A stretch of 64,000 nt of DNA, taken from Streptomyces sp. NBC_00539. GTDB taxonomy: Bacteria; Actinomycetota; Actinomycetes; Streptomycetales; Streptomycetaceae. The translations under genes were made by a program, and so were the position numbers. The notes under the pieces are model-generated. The model was not told the DNA's origin. It ran no database searches and saw only the letters and a list, made by a program, of their open reading frames with translations. Position 1 is the first letter of the stretch. Each line of letters starts with the position of its first letter. Below, one piece after another: positions 36,580 to 44,543 of the stretch. The DNA is taken from assembly GCF_036346105.1 (NCBI RefSeq), contig NZ_CP107811.1, forward strand, positions 2,858,501 through 2,922,500, given 5' to 3'.

Positions 36580-36648
36580 ATGCGCAAGCAGCTGAGCTTC
36601 CTCTTTACCTATGGCACCGGCCGGTCCGGTCGCCATGGGTCCTCGTGA
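36580..36648 (+). CDS. Phe/Tyr leader peptide of an attenuator
   Basis: A 22-codon ORF, MRKQLSFLFTYGTGRSGRHG plus two Ser. Phe7, Phe9 and Tyr11 are clustered, with rare TTT and TAT codons in a >70% GC genome. Phe and Tyr are the products that chorismate mutase feeds. A hairpin (36611-36636) starts right after the Tyr codon, and a terminator follows at 36675-36706. This is the layout of ribosome-mediated attenuation. No ribosome site precedes the ATG, which fits leaderless translation. No antiterminator pairing was worked out. Confidence 0.6.
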   Translation: MRKQLSFLFTYGTGRSGRHGSS

Positions 36649-36674
36649 TGCTCGCTTGAGCCGCTGAATTCCCA

Positions 36675-36706
36675 GAGCGCCCCGGTCCGACAGGACCGGG
36701 GCGCTC
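36675..36706 (+). terminator. Attenuator terminator before chorismate mutase
   Basis: A perfect 14-bp stem (36675-36688 with 36693-36706) and a 4-nt GACA loop, followed by CGCGTTT, 43 bp before the chorismate mutase ATG. Confidence 0.75.
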
Positions 36707-36748
36707 CGCGTTTCCGCTCCTGACGGCACGACCCACAGGAGAACCCCC

Positions 36749-37012
36749 ATGACCACGATCACCACCACCCCCGAGCAGCTGATCGCCGACTCCCGCGAGC
36801 GCATCGACGCGATCGACGACCGGATCATCGGCCTGATCCACGAGCGGATGGCCGTCTCGACGGTCATCCAGGAGGCCCGGATCTCCTCCGGCGGCCGACG
36901 GGTGCACCTGTCCCGCGAGATGGAGGTGCTCTCCCATTGGAGCGACGCCCTCGGCAAGCCCGGCACCTCGCTCGCCATGACCCTGCTGGAGCTGTGCCGC
37001 GGCCGCGTCTGA
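36749..37012 (+). CDS. Chorismate mutase, AroQ type
   Basis: An 87-residue all-helical AroQ-class chorismate mutase, converting chorismate to prephenate on the way to Phe and Tyr. The family pattern is clear: SRERIDAIDDRIIGLIHERM, then VSTVIQEARI and LSREMEVL. In the family the Arg in the first helix and the Lys/Arg of the second bind substrate. ATG follows AGGAG. It is alone in its transcript and preceded by a leader ORF and terminator, so expression probably responds to charged Phe/Tyr tRNA. Confidence 0.9.
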   Translation: MTTITTTPEQLIADSRERIDAIDDRIIGLIHERMAVSTVIQEARISSGGRRVHLSREMEVLSHWSDALGKPGTSLAMTLLELCRGRV

Positions 37013-37240
37013 GGCCTTCGGGCGCCCCGGTGGCCGGTTGTTCTTCACCCGTCCGGAGCGTGACCGGCACCGCGGGCCTTCGTTGATGCCGGTGACCGCG
37101 CCAGCCAGGCGCGGGTCGGCACCACCACGCGTGGCTCCACGGGAGCGATGAGACGCACCGCCCGGCGGGCGTGCGTCGTGGGACCTCGCTCCCGCGCGTG
37201 ACCGGACGGCAGGGGACAGCAGCCCGGTCACCCCCAAGAG

Positions 37241-37276
37241 GACGGCCGGCCCGGGGGACGCCCCGGACCGGCCGTT
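37241..37276. terminator. Bidirectional terminator, chorismate mutase / LASTG gene
   Basis: A 15-bp stem with one C-A mismatch (37242-37256 with 37261-37275), GACG loop. It lies in the 337-bp convergent gap (37013-37349). A second weaker inverted repeat (GTGACCGGCA ... TGCCGGTGAC, about 37060-37096) is also in the gap; no RNA gene was found there. Confidence 0.65.
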
Positions 37277-37349
37277 CTCACCTCACTCCCCGGGGGCGAC
37301 CGCAAGGCCCTGCCCCCAGGACCGCCGGGCCCTGTCCCGGCGACAGGAA

Positions 37350-38990
37350 TTAGCCGCGGACGCCCCGCCGACGGACGGCCACGTACAGCGCGCCGCCCGC
37401 CGCGACCAGCGCCGCGGCGCCGACGGCGATCGGTGCGACCGTGCTGCCGGTGGAGGCCAGGTTGCCGCCCTGCGCGGTGGTTCCCGTACCGGCGGCGGAC
37501 GCCTTCGCCGAGGGCGAGGCGCTCGCCGACGCGCTCGCGCTCGGCGTCGGGGACGGAGACGGGCTGCCGCTCGCCGACGGGCTCGGGCTCGGGCCGGTGC
37601 CCGTACCGCCCTTGGCGTTGATGACGACGGCCGCGGTGTTGTCCGCCGCGTTCGGGTCGAAGGCGTGCGGGCGCGGCGCGCTCGTGCCCCAGTCGCCGAC
37701 GGTGACGGTGCCCTTGGCGTCCTCCACCACCTTCTCGATCTTCACGTCGAAGGGGTAGACGACCTTCTCGTTCTCGCCGACCCGGCTGCCGAGCGCGCAC
37801 TCGTAGCGCGGCGCGCCGAGCTGCTCGGCGCGCTTGGTGCCGTCCGCGTCGACGGCGAGGCACTCCTGCGGCTTGGCGGTGACCTTCGCGCCCTCGGGGA
37901 CGACGACGACCGTACGGGCCAGGGAGTCGGCCGGGTTCGCGGCGTGGATCCAGGCCGGGCCCTTGTTCTCGAACACGAACGCGGTGGAGAGGGTGTCGCC
38001 CACCTTGCCCTTGAGGGACACCGGGCTCGTCGTGAAGTCGGCGGTGTTCTCGGTGTGGAACGCGAACTCGCGCCGGTTGTCCCCCGGGTTCAGGTCCGAG
38101 GCGCGCAGCGCGGGCGCTGCCGGGGCGCTCTTGGCGGGGCTCACGCCCAGCTTCCGGCCGGCCCGGGCCTTGCTGCTCGACGCCGCGGCCTTCGGCTCGT
38201 CGCCGGCCGGGTAGATGCCGTAGCGCAAGACGTCGTCGTAGGCGCGCTTCGTGGCCTTGATGTGGAGCGGGCTGTCACCGGCCAGCTCGTAGACCGCGCC
38301 GGGGACGAAGTCCCCCTCGACGGTGCACAGGACGGTGGTCAGGTCACCGGCGGTGCGGGTGCGGCAGTTGTCGTACGCCTCGACGAGCTCCATGCCGCGC
38401 GTCGTGCCCAGTTCGAGGACCACGCCCTTCGCCGCCTGCGTGCCCTCGTTGGCGAACACGAGGGGCATGGGCTGGCTTTCGCCCGGCTTGAGGTCCTTCT
38501 TGAGCTGCATCTCCCGCATCACCAGGTCGGGGCCCCCGACGCTGACCTTGGTGGTGAGGGGGGTGACGGTGGCGCCGGGAACCTTGCCCGTCACCGTGAT
38601 CTCGCCCGTCGCTCCCTTCGCGGCGCCCTTCGCGGCGGCGACGTCCAGTTCGAGGCTGACCGGCAGGCCCTTGTAGGCGCAGACCAGCTCGCCGTCCTTC
38701 TCCTCGCACTGGTGGGAGGAGTCACTCGCGTGGTCCCTGACGGTCGCGACCCCGGCCACCTTGCGCAGGTCGACCGTGAACAGGCCGGCGAAGGGGGCGC
38801 CGGTGGCGGGGTGGTCCAGGGTGATGCTCAGCCGCTGTTCCCTGGCGCCGGCGCCGTCCATGGGCAGCGGGAGTTCCAGGGCGGAGGGGCCGACGAGGGG
38901 AAAGACGGAGTCCGCGGCGTTCGCGGGAATGGCGGCCGTCCCCAGGGCCACCAGGCCGCACGCGGCCAGCAGGGAGATGCGCTTTCTCAT
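37350..38990 (-). CDS. LASTG-type sortase-anchored surface protein
   Basis: A 546-residue exported protein. A signal peptide (RKRISLLAACGLVALGTAAIPANA) starts it. The body is beta-rich, probably two or three Ig-like domains with paired Cys. A Pro/Ser/Ala-rich wall-spanning linker (~470-510) follows. The C-terminus has LASTG, a hydrophobic helix (APIAVGAAALVAAGGALYVA) and a basic tail RRRG, the sorting signal recognised by Streptomyces class E sortases (LAXTG). It probably coats aerial structures or the wall. ATG 38990 has AAGGGGG. Confidence 0.85.
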   Translation of the reverse strand: MRKRISLLAACGLVALGTAAIPANAADSVFPLVGPSALELPLPMDGAGAREQRLSITLDHPATGAPFAGLFTVDLRKVAGVATVRDHASDSSHQCEEKDGELVCAYKGLPVSLELDVAAAKGAAKGATGEITVTGKVPGATVTPLTTKVSVGGPDLVMREMQLKKDLKPGESQPMPLVFANEGTQAAKGVVLELGTTRGMELVEAYDNCRTRTAGDLTTVLCTVEGDFVPGAVYELAGDSPLHIKATKRAYDDVLRYGIYPAGDEPKAAASSSKARAGRKLGVSPAKSAPAAPALRASDLNPGDNRREFAFHTENTADFTTSPVSLKGKVGDTLSTAFVFENKGPAWIHAANPADSLARTVVVVPEGAKVTAKPQECLAVDADGTKRAEQLGAPRYECALGSRVGENEKVVYPFDVKIEKVVEDAKGTVTVGDWGTSAPRPHAFDPNAADNTAAVVINAKGGTGTGPSPSPSASGSPSPSPTPSASASASASPSAKASAAGTGTTAQGGNLASTGSTVAPIAVGAAALVAAGGALYVAVRRRGVRG

Positions 38991-39113
38991 GTCCCCCTTG
39001 ACCCCCGAACGTGCGGTCCAGTTGCCCGCCCCGCTGTGTGATGGACACCACAGCCCCCTTGAGGGGATTCCGCTACAACCTTCTACGTCGGCCACCGGTC
39101 ACTCATGTGTGAT

Positions 39114-39154
39114 CGGCGGGTACCGCGCTCGGAGGGGGAGCGCGGTGCCCGCCG
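39114..39154. terminator. Terminator of the aldehyde dehydrogenase-GMC operon
   Basis: A 17-bp stem with one G-T pair (39114-39130 with 39138-39154), 7-nt loop, 25 bp downstream of the GMC oxidoreductase stop. Confidence 0.8.
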
Positions 39155-39178
39155 CTGTCGTACCGGGGTCCCGAGCCG

Positions 39179-40978
39179 TCAGTTCCCGGATTCCGTTTGC
39201 CGCGGCGGAACCTGCGGCACCGCGAGGAACGGCAGCCGCAACGCGCCGAAGGCCTCCTTCGGGACGGCCGGGGCGACCGGTTCCACCGCGGCGAGACGGA
39301 CGTATCCGGCGCCCTGCTCGGGACGCGGGTCGGGCTCACCGTTGTTGGGCCAGTACGACATCGCCCGCTCCGCCTGCGCCGTGATCGTCAGCGACGGATT
39401 GACGCCGAGGTTCGCGGAGACGGCCGCACCGTCGACCACCGAGATGCCCGGGTGCCCGTACAGCCGGTGGTAGGGGTCCACGACGCCCTCCTCGGGCGAG
39501 GCGCCGATCGGGCAGCCGCCGAGGAAGTGCGCGGTCAACGGGGTGCCCATGAGCTCGCCGACGTTGCTGCCGGGGAAGCCGTTGATCTCCTCGGCGAGCA
39601 GGGTGGCGGCTTCGGTGGCTTCCGCGATCTGTACCGGGTTGGGCGCGCCGTGGCCCTGGCGGGCGGTCAGCAGGCCCTTGCCCAGACCGCCGGGCTTGCG
39701 GTACGTGGTCAGGGAGTTGTCCAGCGACTGCATGACGAGGCCGATGATGGTCCGCTCCGACCAGCGGCGGTTGGAGAGCGAACGCAGCAGCTGCACCGGG
39801 TGGGTGGCGGTCCGGGCGAACCAGGACCGTACCCGGTGCTTGTGGTGGGGGACTTGGAGGATGGTCAGGAACCCCATGGCGTTGGAGCCCTTGCCGTAGC
39901 GGACGGGCTCGATGTGGGTGTCCGCGTTGGGGTGCACCGACGAGGTGATGGCCACGCCCCTGGTGAAGTCGGCCCGGGCGGCGGCACCGTGGCGCCTGCG
40001 GTAGCGGCGGTCGTCGGTCTGGGCGCCGACCAGGCCCTCGGAGTTGGTGCGGGTGAGGTCGCCGAGCCGGTCGGAGACGCGGGGAAGTTCACCGCGGTCC
40101 TTCATCGCGTGCAAGAGGGTCTGGGTGCCGTACGTACCCGCGGCGACGACCACGTACCGGGCGCGCAGCACCTTCGCCGGACCCCTGCGCCGGTTGTCGG
40201 TCGGCACGGTGCGCACGCGGTGGCCGCCGTCTGGGTGTTCGGACAGGGCGGTGACGGTGGTCATGGGGTGGATGACGGCGCCCGCGCGTTCCGCGAGGTG
40301 GAGGTAGTTCTCGGCGAGGGTGTTCTTGGCGCCGTGGCGGCAGCCGGTCATGCACTCGCCGCATTCGGTGCAGGCCTTGCGGGCGGGCCCGGCGCCGCCG
40401 AAGTACGGGTCGGGCACCTCCTCGCCCGGCCGGGCCTTCCCGTGCCCGTCGGCGTCCTCGCCGTCCCCGAAGAAGACGCCGACCGGGGCCATGTGGAAGG
40501 AGTCCCCGACGCCCATCTTCTCCGCGACGGCCTTGAGGTGGACGTCGGAGGGGGTCATCGTCGGGTTGAGCCGTACGCCGAGCATCCGCTTGGCCTGGTC
40601 GTAGTACGGGGCGAGTTCCTCGCGCCAGTCGGTGATGGACGCCCACTGCCGGTCCTCGAAGAAGGCGGCGGGCGGCACGTACAGGGTGTTGGCGTAGTTG
40701 AGGGAGCCGCCGCCCACCCCGGCGCCCGCGAGCACCATCACGTTGCCGAGCAGGTGGATGCGCTGGATCCCGTACAGCCCGAGCGCCGGGGCCCACAGGT
40801 AGTTGCGCAGGTCCCAGCTGGTGCGGGGCAGGCTCTCGCGGGTGAAGCGGCGTCCTGCCTCCAGGACGCCGACCCGGTACCCCTTCTCGGTGAGCCGCAG
40901 TGCCGAGACCGACCCCCCGAAGCCCGATCCGATGACGATGACGTCGTAGTCGTATGCGTTGCCGTGGTCGTGCGACAC
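39179..40978 (-). CDS. GMC-family FAD oxidoreductase, cholesterol-oxidase-like
   Basis: A 599-residue flavoenzyme. VIVIGSGFGGSVSALRL is the FAD-binding fold; GAGVGGGSLNYANTLY is the second GMC signature; the C-terminal active-site region has THFLGGCPIG-like sequence (TAHFLGGCPIGA) and VVDGAAVSANLGVNPSLTI. A Cys cluster CTECGECMTGCRHGAKNTL in the middle resembles an iron-sulphur site. It oxidises an alcohol, perhaps a sterol or other polycyclic substrate. It starts 24 bp after the aldehyde dehydrogenase, so an alcohol/aldehyde oxidation pathway is possible. Confidence 0.88.
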   Translation of the reverse strand: MSHDHGNAYDYDVIVIGSGFGGSVSALRLTEKGYRVGVLEAGRRFTRESLPRTSWDLRNYLWAPALGLYGIQRIHLLGNVMVLAGAGVGGGSLNYANTLYVPPAAFFEDRQWASITDWREELAPYYDQAKRMLGVRLNPTMTPSDVHLKAVAEKMGVGDSFHMAPVGVFFGDGEDADGHGKARPGEEVPDPYFGGAGPARKACTECGECMTGCRHGAKNTLAENYLHLAERAGAVIHPMTTVTALSEHPDGGHRVRTVPTDNRRRGPAKVLRARYVVVAAGTYGTQTLLHAMKDRGELPRVSDRLGDLTRTNSEGLVGAQTDDRRYRRRHGAAARADFTRGVAITSSVHPNADTHIEPVRYGKGSNAMGFLTILQVPHHKHRVRSWFARTATHPVQLLRSLSNRRWSERTIIGLVMQSLDNSLTTYRKPGGLGKGLLTARQGHGAPNPVQIAEATEAATLLAEEINGFPGSNVGELMGTPLTAHFLGGCPIGASPEEGVVDPYHRLYGHPGISVVDGAAVSANLGVNPSLTITAQAERAMSYWPNNGEPDPRPEQGAGYVRLAAVEPVAPAVPKEAFGALRLPFLAVPQVPPRQTESGN

Positions 40979-41002
40979 TGCCGTGCCTCCCGGTCGGTGC
41001 TG

Positions 41003-42634
41003 CTAGCGCAGGCGGAGAGCCTTCATGATCTTGAGGCTGCGGGTCATGAACTCGGCGTACTTCTCGTCGTCCATGCCCAGCGAGGGCGCCATCGGCAGCA
41101 GCCGCTGGTGGGCGACGGTCTGTGCCTCGGTGTACTTGAGGATGCCCTCGGAGCCGTGCCTGCGGCCGAGGCCGGACTCCTTCATCCCGCCCATGGGCGA
41201 CTGGGCGCTGCCGTAGGCCGGCGCGTACCCCTCGTTGATGTTGACGGTGCCGGTGCGCAGGCGGGCGGCGACGGCGTGGCCGCGGCGGGCGTCCTTGGTC
41301 CACACGCTGGAGTTGAGCCCGTACGGGGTCGCGTTGGCCAGGGCGACGGCCTCGTCCTCGTCGGTGAACCGGTAGACGGAGACGACGGGCCCGAAGGTCT
41401 CCTCCCCGCACACCGCCATCGGGGCGTCGACGCCGTCGAGGATGGTCGGCTCGTAGAAGAGCGGGCCGATGTCGGGGCGGGCGACGCCGCCCGCGACCAG
41501 GGTGGCGCCCTTGGCGACGGCTTCGTCCACGTGCCGCCGTACCGTCTCCAGCTGGCGCTCTCCGACGAGGGAGCCCATGTCGGCGCCATAGGCGAGGGAG
41601 TTGCCGAGCCGCATGGCCTTCGTACGGGCGGCGAAGCGCTCGACGAACGCGTCCGCGACCGAGGCGTGGACGTAGATCCGCTCGATGGAGATGCACAGCT
41701 GGCCCGCGGAGGAGAAGCAGGCGCGGACGGCGCCCGCGGCCGCCTTCTCCACGTCGGCGTCGTGCAGGACGAGCATGGCGTTCTTGCCGCCGAGCTCCAG
41801 GCTGACGCCGACCAGGCGGGCGGCCGCGCCCTGGGCCACCTCGCGGCCGGTGCGGGTGGAGCCGGTGAAGGAGACGTAGTCGGCGTGCCGGACCACCTCG
41901 GGGCCGACGACGGGGCCCTCGCCGAGCACGATCTGGAACACCTCGGCGGGCAGTCCCGCCTCGATCAGCAGGTCACGGGCCCACAGCGCGGTGAGCGCGG
42001 TCTCCGTGTCGGGCTTCATCACGACCGCGTTGCCGGCGACGAAGGCGGGCAGCGCGTCGCCGACGGACAGTTCGAGGGGGTAGTTCCACGGGGCGATCTG
42101 ACCGACGACACCGCGCGGCTGGCGCAGCTCGGTGACCTTGGTCAACGTGGGCATCGCCCCCGTGTGGCTCTTGGGCCGCAGGTAGGAGGCGGCCTTGCGG
42201 CCGTAGTGGCGGGCGCCGACGGCGACGGCCTGGACCTCTTCGTGGGCGTGCAGGCGGGCCTTGCCGGTCTCCAGCTGGATCAGGTCGAGCACCTCGGCCT
42301 GCCGCTCCAGGACCAGGTCGTGGAAGCGGAGCAGGACGGCCGCGCGCCTGCGTACGGGGACGGCCGCCCAGGCGCCCTGTGCGGCCCGGGCCCGGTCGAA
42401 GGCCGTGGCCACCTCCTCGGGGGTGGCCTCGGGCAGGTCCGCGAGCTTGGCGCCGGTGAAGGGCGAGTGGTTCGCGGTACGGCCGGAGCCGATCACCCCG
42501 CGGGTCAGCCGGGTGACCAGATCGGGGGTCACCACGTCGGCCGCGGTGCGGGCGCCGGCCGGGGCGGCGGCCACCGGGTTGGTGGGCTGGGGTGCGGAGC
42601 AGAGGGGGGCGGCGGGGGCCTGCGAGTCCGTCAT
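41003..42634 (-). CDS. Succinate-semialdehyde-type aldehyde dehydrogenase
   Basis: A 543-residue NAD(P)-dependent aldehyde dehydrogenase. The oxyanion Asn is in IAPWNYPLEL, the catalytic Glu in VSLELGGKNAML, the catalytic Cys in FSSAGQLCISIERI. The combination resembles the actinobacterial succinic semialdehyde dehydrogenase group. ATG 42634 was chosen by family start; no ribosome site precedes it, so leaderless translation is possible. First gene of a two-gene operon with the GMC oxidoreductase. Confidence 0.85.
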   Translation of the reverse strand: MTDSQAPAAPLCSAPQPTNPVAAAPAGARTAADVVTPDLVTRLTRGVIGSGRTANHSPFTGAKLADLPEATPEEVATAFDRARAAQGAWAAVPVRRRAAVLLRFHDLVLERQAEVLDLIQLETGKARLHAHEEVQAVAVGARHYGRKAASYLRPKSHTGAMPTLTKVTELRQPRGVVGQIAPWNYPLELSVGDALPAFVAGNAVVMKPDTETALTALWARDLLIEAGLPAEVFQIVLGEGPVVGPEVVRHADYVSFTGSTRTGREVAQGAAARLVGVSLELGGKNAMLVLHDADVEKAAAGAVRACFSSAGQLCISIERIYVHASVADAFVERFAARTKAMRLGNSLAYGADMGSLVGERQLETVRRHVDEAVAKGATLVAGGVARPDIGPLFYEPTILDGVDAPMAVCGEETFGPVVSVYRFTDEDEAVALANATPYGLNSSVWTKDARRGHAVAARLRTGTVNINEGYAPAYGSAQSPMGGMKESGLGRRHGSEGILKYTEAQTVAHQRLLPMAPSLGMDDEKYAEFMTRSLKIMKALRLR

Positions 42635-42747
42635 GGCGGTGAGCGTATGCCGCCCCGGGGCCTTTGGGTACCCGTGGGTAACCGGATTTTGCCATGAACG
42701 CCAGTGTTCACTGGCAGGATGACCGGTCGGCGCCGGTTCCGGCGGCC

Positions 42748-42802
42748 GGCCGGGGCGGGTCCGGCCACCGGCCGGGGCGGGTCCGGCCACCGGCCGGGGC
42801 GG
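42748..42802. repeat. 22-bp tandem repeat, 2.5 copies
   Basis: Units at 42748-42769 and 42770-42791 are identical and a partial copy runs to 42802. The array lies immediately after the Ser/Thr kinase stop codon (42805 on the minus strand) and may function as a transcription end. Confidence 0.7.
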
Positions 42803-42804
42803 AT

Positions 42805-44418
42805 TCAGCTCCCGTTCGCGGCGGGCTGCCAGCCGCTGAGGACCGTGTCGAACTGCTGGCGGGTCGTCGCCCAGTCGGCCGCGGGCCCCGACATGTACAC
42901 CGCGTACTCGGTGTTCTCGGGCGTCACGTACATCTGCTCGATGGCCCGGCGCGGCCCGGCCTGGACGCCCTTCTCGGTCCAGCTGAACTCCCACAGGGCC
43001 GCGTGCGTGGTGTTCCGGAAGGTGTTCCCGTGCAGGTCGTGGCGCTTGTAGTCGGTCCGCTGGCTCACCTGCTTCTCCAGCTCGAGCTGGTGCACGTACG
43101 GGTTCTCGTAGTCCGGGCTCTTGTCGACGGCGATCCGGATGAAGTGCCTGCCACCGTCCGGCGTGTAGTCGATCTGGTCGCCGTCCATCCGGCGCGACCA
43201 GGAGTTCGGCACGAACAGCGAGAAACCGGCCGGGTCGACGACCTTCTTCCAGCCGGACGGCGGGACGACGGCATCGTTGTCACCCTTCGCCTGCCCGTCC
43301 GGGGCGCTCACGTTCTTGTCGGAGCCGCCGCCCTCCTGGGTGTCCCCCGTCAGCTTGAGCACGCCGAAGACCCCGCCGCCGCCGAGCAGCGCCGCCACCA
43401 GGGCCACGATGGCGGCCCGCCGGACCCGGCCGCCCGCCGGGACGACGGGCGCCGGAGCCGGCCCGGGCTGTTCCTCGAGGTGGGCCGTCCGCGTCTCGGG
43501 GGCCCGCTCCGCGTGCGCCTCCTGCGCCGGGGCGAGCTCCTCCGCAGAGACCGCGCGGGTGGGTACGTACGCCTGCGCCGCCTTCGGCTCCCGGCCCTCC
43601 ATCGCCTCCAGCAGCATCCGCTCGGCCTCCTGGGCCGAGGGCCGCTCGGCCGGGTCCTTGCGCAGCAGGGCGGTGATGACCGGACCCAGCGCGCCCGACT
43701 GGCGCAGTGCGGGCGGCTCGTCGTTGACGACGGCCTGGAGACTGGAGATGGGCGACGTGCGGCGGAACGGCGAACGGGCCTCCACGGCCGTGTAGAGGGT
43801 CGCGCCCAGCGACCACAGGTCGGAAGCCGGATCCGGGGCCCCGCCCGTGACCCGCTCGGGGGCCAGGTAGTCGATGGAGCCGACCAGTTCGCCGGTACGG
43901 GTGATCGAGGTGTCCCCCTCGATCGCCGCGATCCCGAAGTCGGTGAGCAGCACCCGGCCGTCCTTGGCGAGCAGCACGTTGCCCGGCTTCACGTCCCGGT
44001 GCAGCACGCCGACCGCGTGCGCGGCGCGCAGGGCGCCCAGCACGTGCAGCCCGATCCGGGCCGCCTCACGGGGCTCGATCCGGCCCGCGGCCTTGGCCGC
44101 TTCGGCCAGCGAGGGGCCGTCGATGTACTCCATGACGATCCAGGGCCGGTCGTCGTGCTCCAGCACGTCGTGGACGGTGACCACCGCCGGATGCTGGATC
44201 CGGGCGGCCGCCCGGGCCTCCTTCTGCGTCCGCGCGTGCAGGACCTCCCGGTCGGCCTGCGCGACGTACAGACCCGCCGTCAGTTCCTTGACGGCCACCG
44301 TGCGGTGCAGCAGCTCGTCATGCGCGCGCCACACCTTGCCCATGCCGCCGCTGCCGATCGGCTCGACGAGCCGGTACCGACTCGCGAGCACCGCGCCCGC
44401 ACCTGTCTGCTGTTCCAC
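42805..44418 (-). CDS. Transmembrane Ser/Thr protein kinase (first of three)
   Basis: A 537-residue PknB-type kinase: Gly loop IGSGGMGKVW, ATP-binding Lys44 in VAVKEL, catalytic loop HRDVKPGNVLL, and LLTDFGIA. After a linker (~285-330) there is one membrane helix (AAIVALVAALLGGGGVFGVL), then an extracytoplasmic domain of ~160 residues. GTG start. In S. coelicolor a kinase cluster at the corresponding place is reported to affect the spore wall; that is from memory and not shown here. Follows the pseudokinase by 125 bp. Confidence 0.9.
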   Translation of the reverse strand: MEQQTGAGAVLASRYRLVEPIGSGGMGKVWRAHDELLHRTVAVKELTAGLYVAQADREVLHARTQKEARAAARIQHPAVVTVHDVLEHDDRPWIVMEYIDGPSLAEAAKAAGRIEPREAARIGLHVLGALRAAHAVGVLHRDVKPGNVLLAKDGRVLLTDFGIAAIEGDTSITRTGELVGSIDYLAPERVTGGAPDPASDLWSLGATLYTAVEARSPFRRTSPISSLQAVVNDEPPALRQSGALGPVITALLRKDPAERPSAQEAERMLLEAMEGREPKAAQAYVPTRAVSAEELAPAQEAHAERAPETRTAHLEEQPGPAPAPVVPAGGRVRRAAIVALVAALLGGGGVFGVLKLTGDTQEGGGSDKNVSAPDGQAKGDNDAVVPPSGWKKVVDPAGFSLFVPNSWSRRMDGDQIDYTPDGGRHFIRIAVDKSPDYENPYVHQLELEKQVSQRTDYKRHDLHGNTFRNTTHAALWEFSWTEKGVQAGPRRAIEQMYVTPENTEYAVYMSGPAADWATTRQQFDTVLSGWQPAANGS

Positions 44419-44543
44419 GAAACCCCGCCACTCTGTGCACCTCGGGCCAGATTACGGAGCACCCGGCCGATGCTCCCACCACGCGGGGGCGGTGAGACAG
44501 CACTGTGACGCAATCGCCGTACTGACTGTCCGTCAATCTGCGG

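Noticed and set aside
37013-37349. tRNA or small RNA in the gap after chorismate mutase
   Set aside because: Several hairpins are present but no T-loop or acceptor pattern; the main hairpin is best read as a terminator.
42635-42994. N-terminal extension of the aldehyde dehydrogenase
   Set aside because: The upstream in-frame sequence is Pro/Arg-rich shadow of the kinase gene end and repeats; the family start fits 42634.
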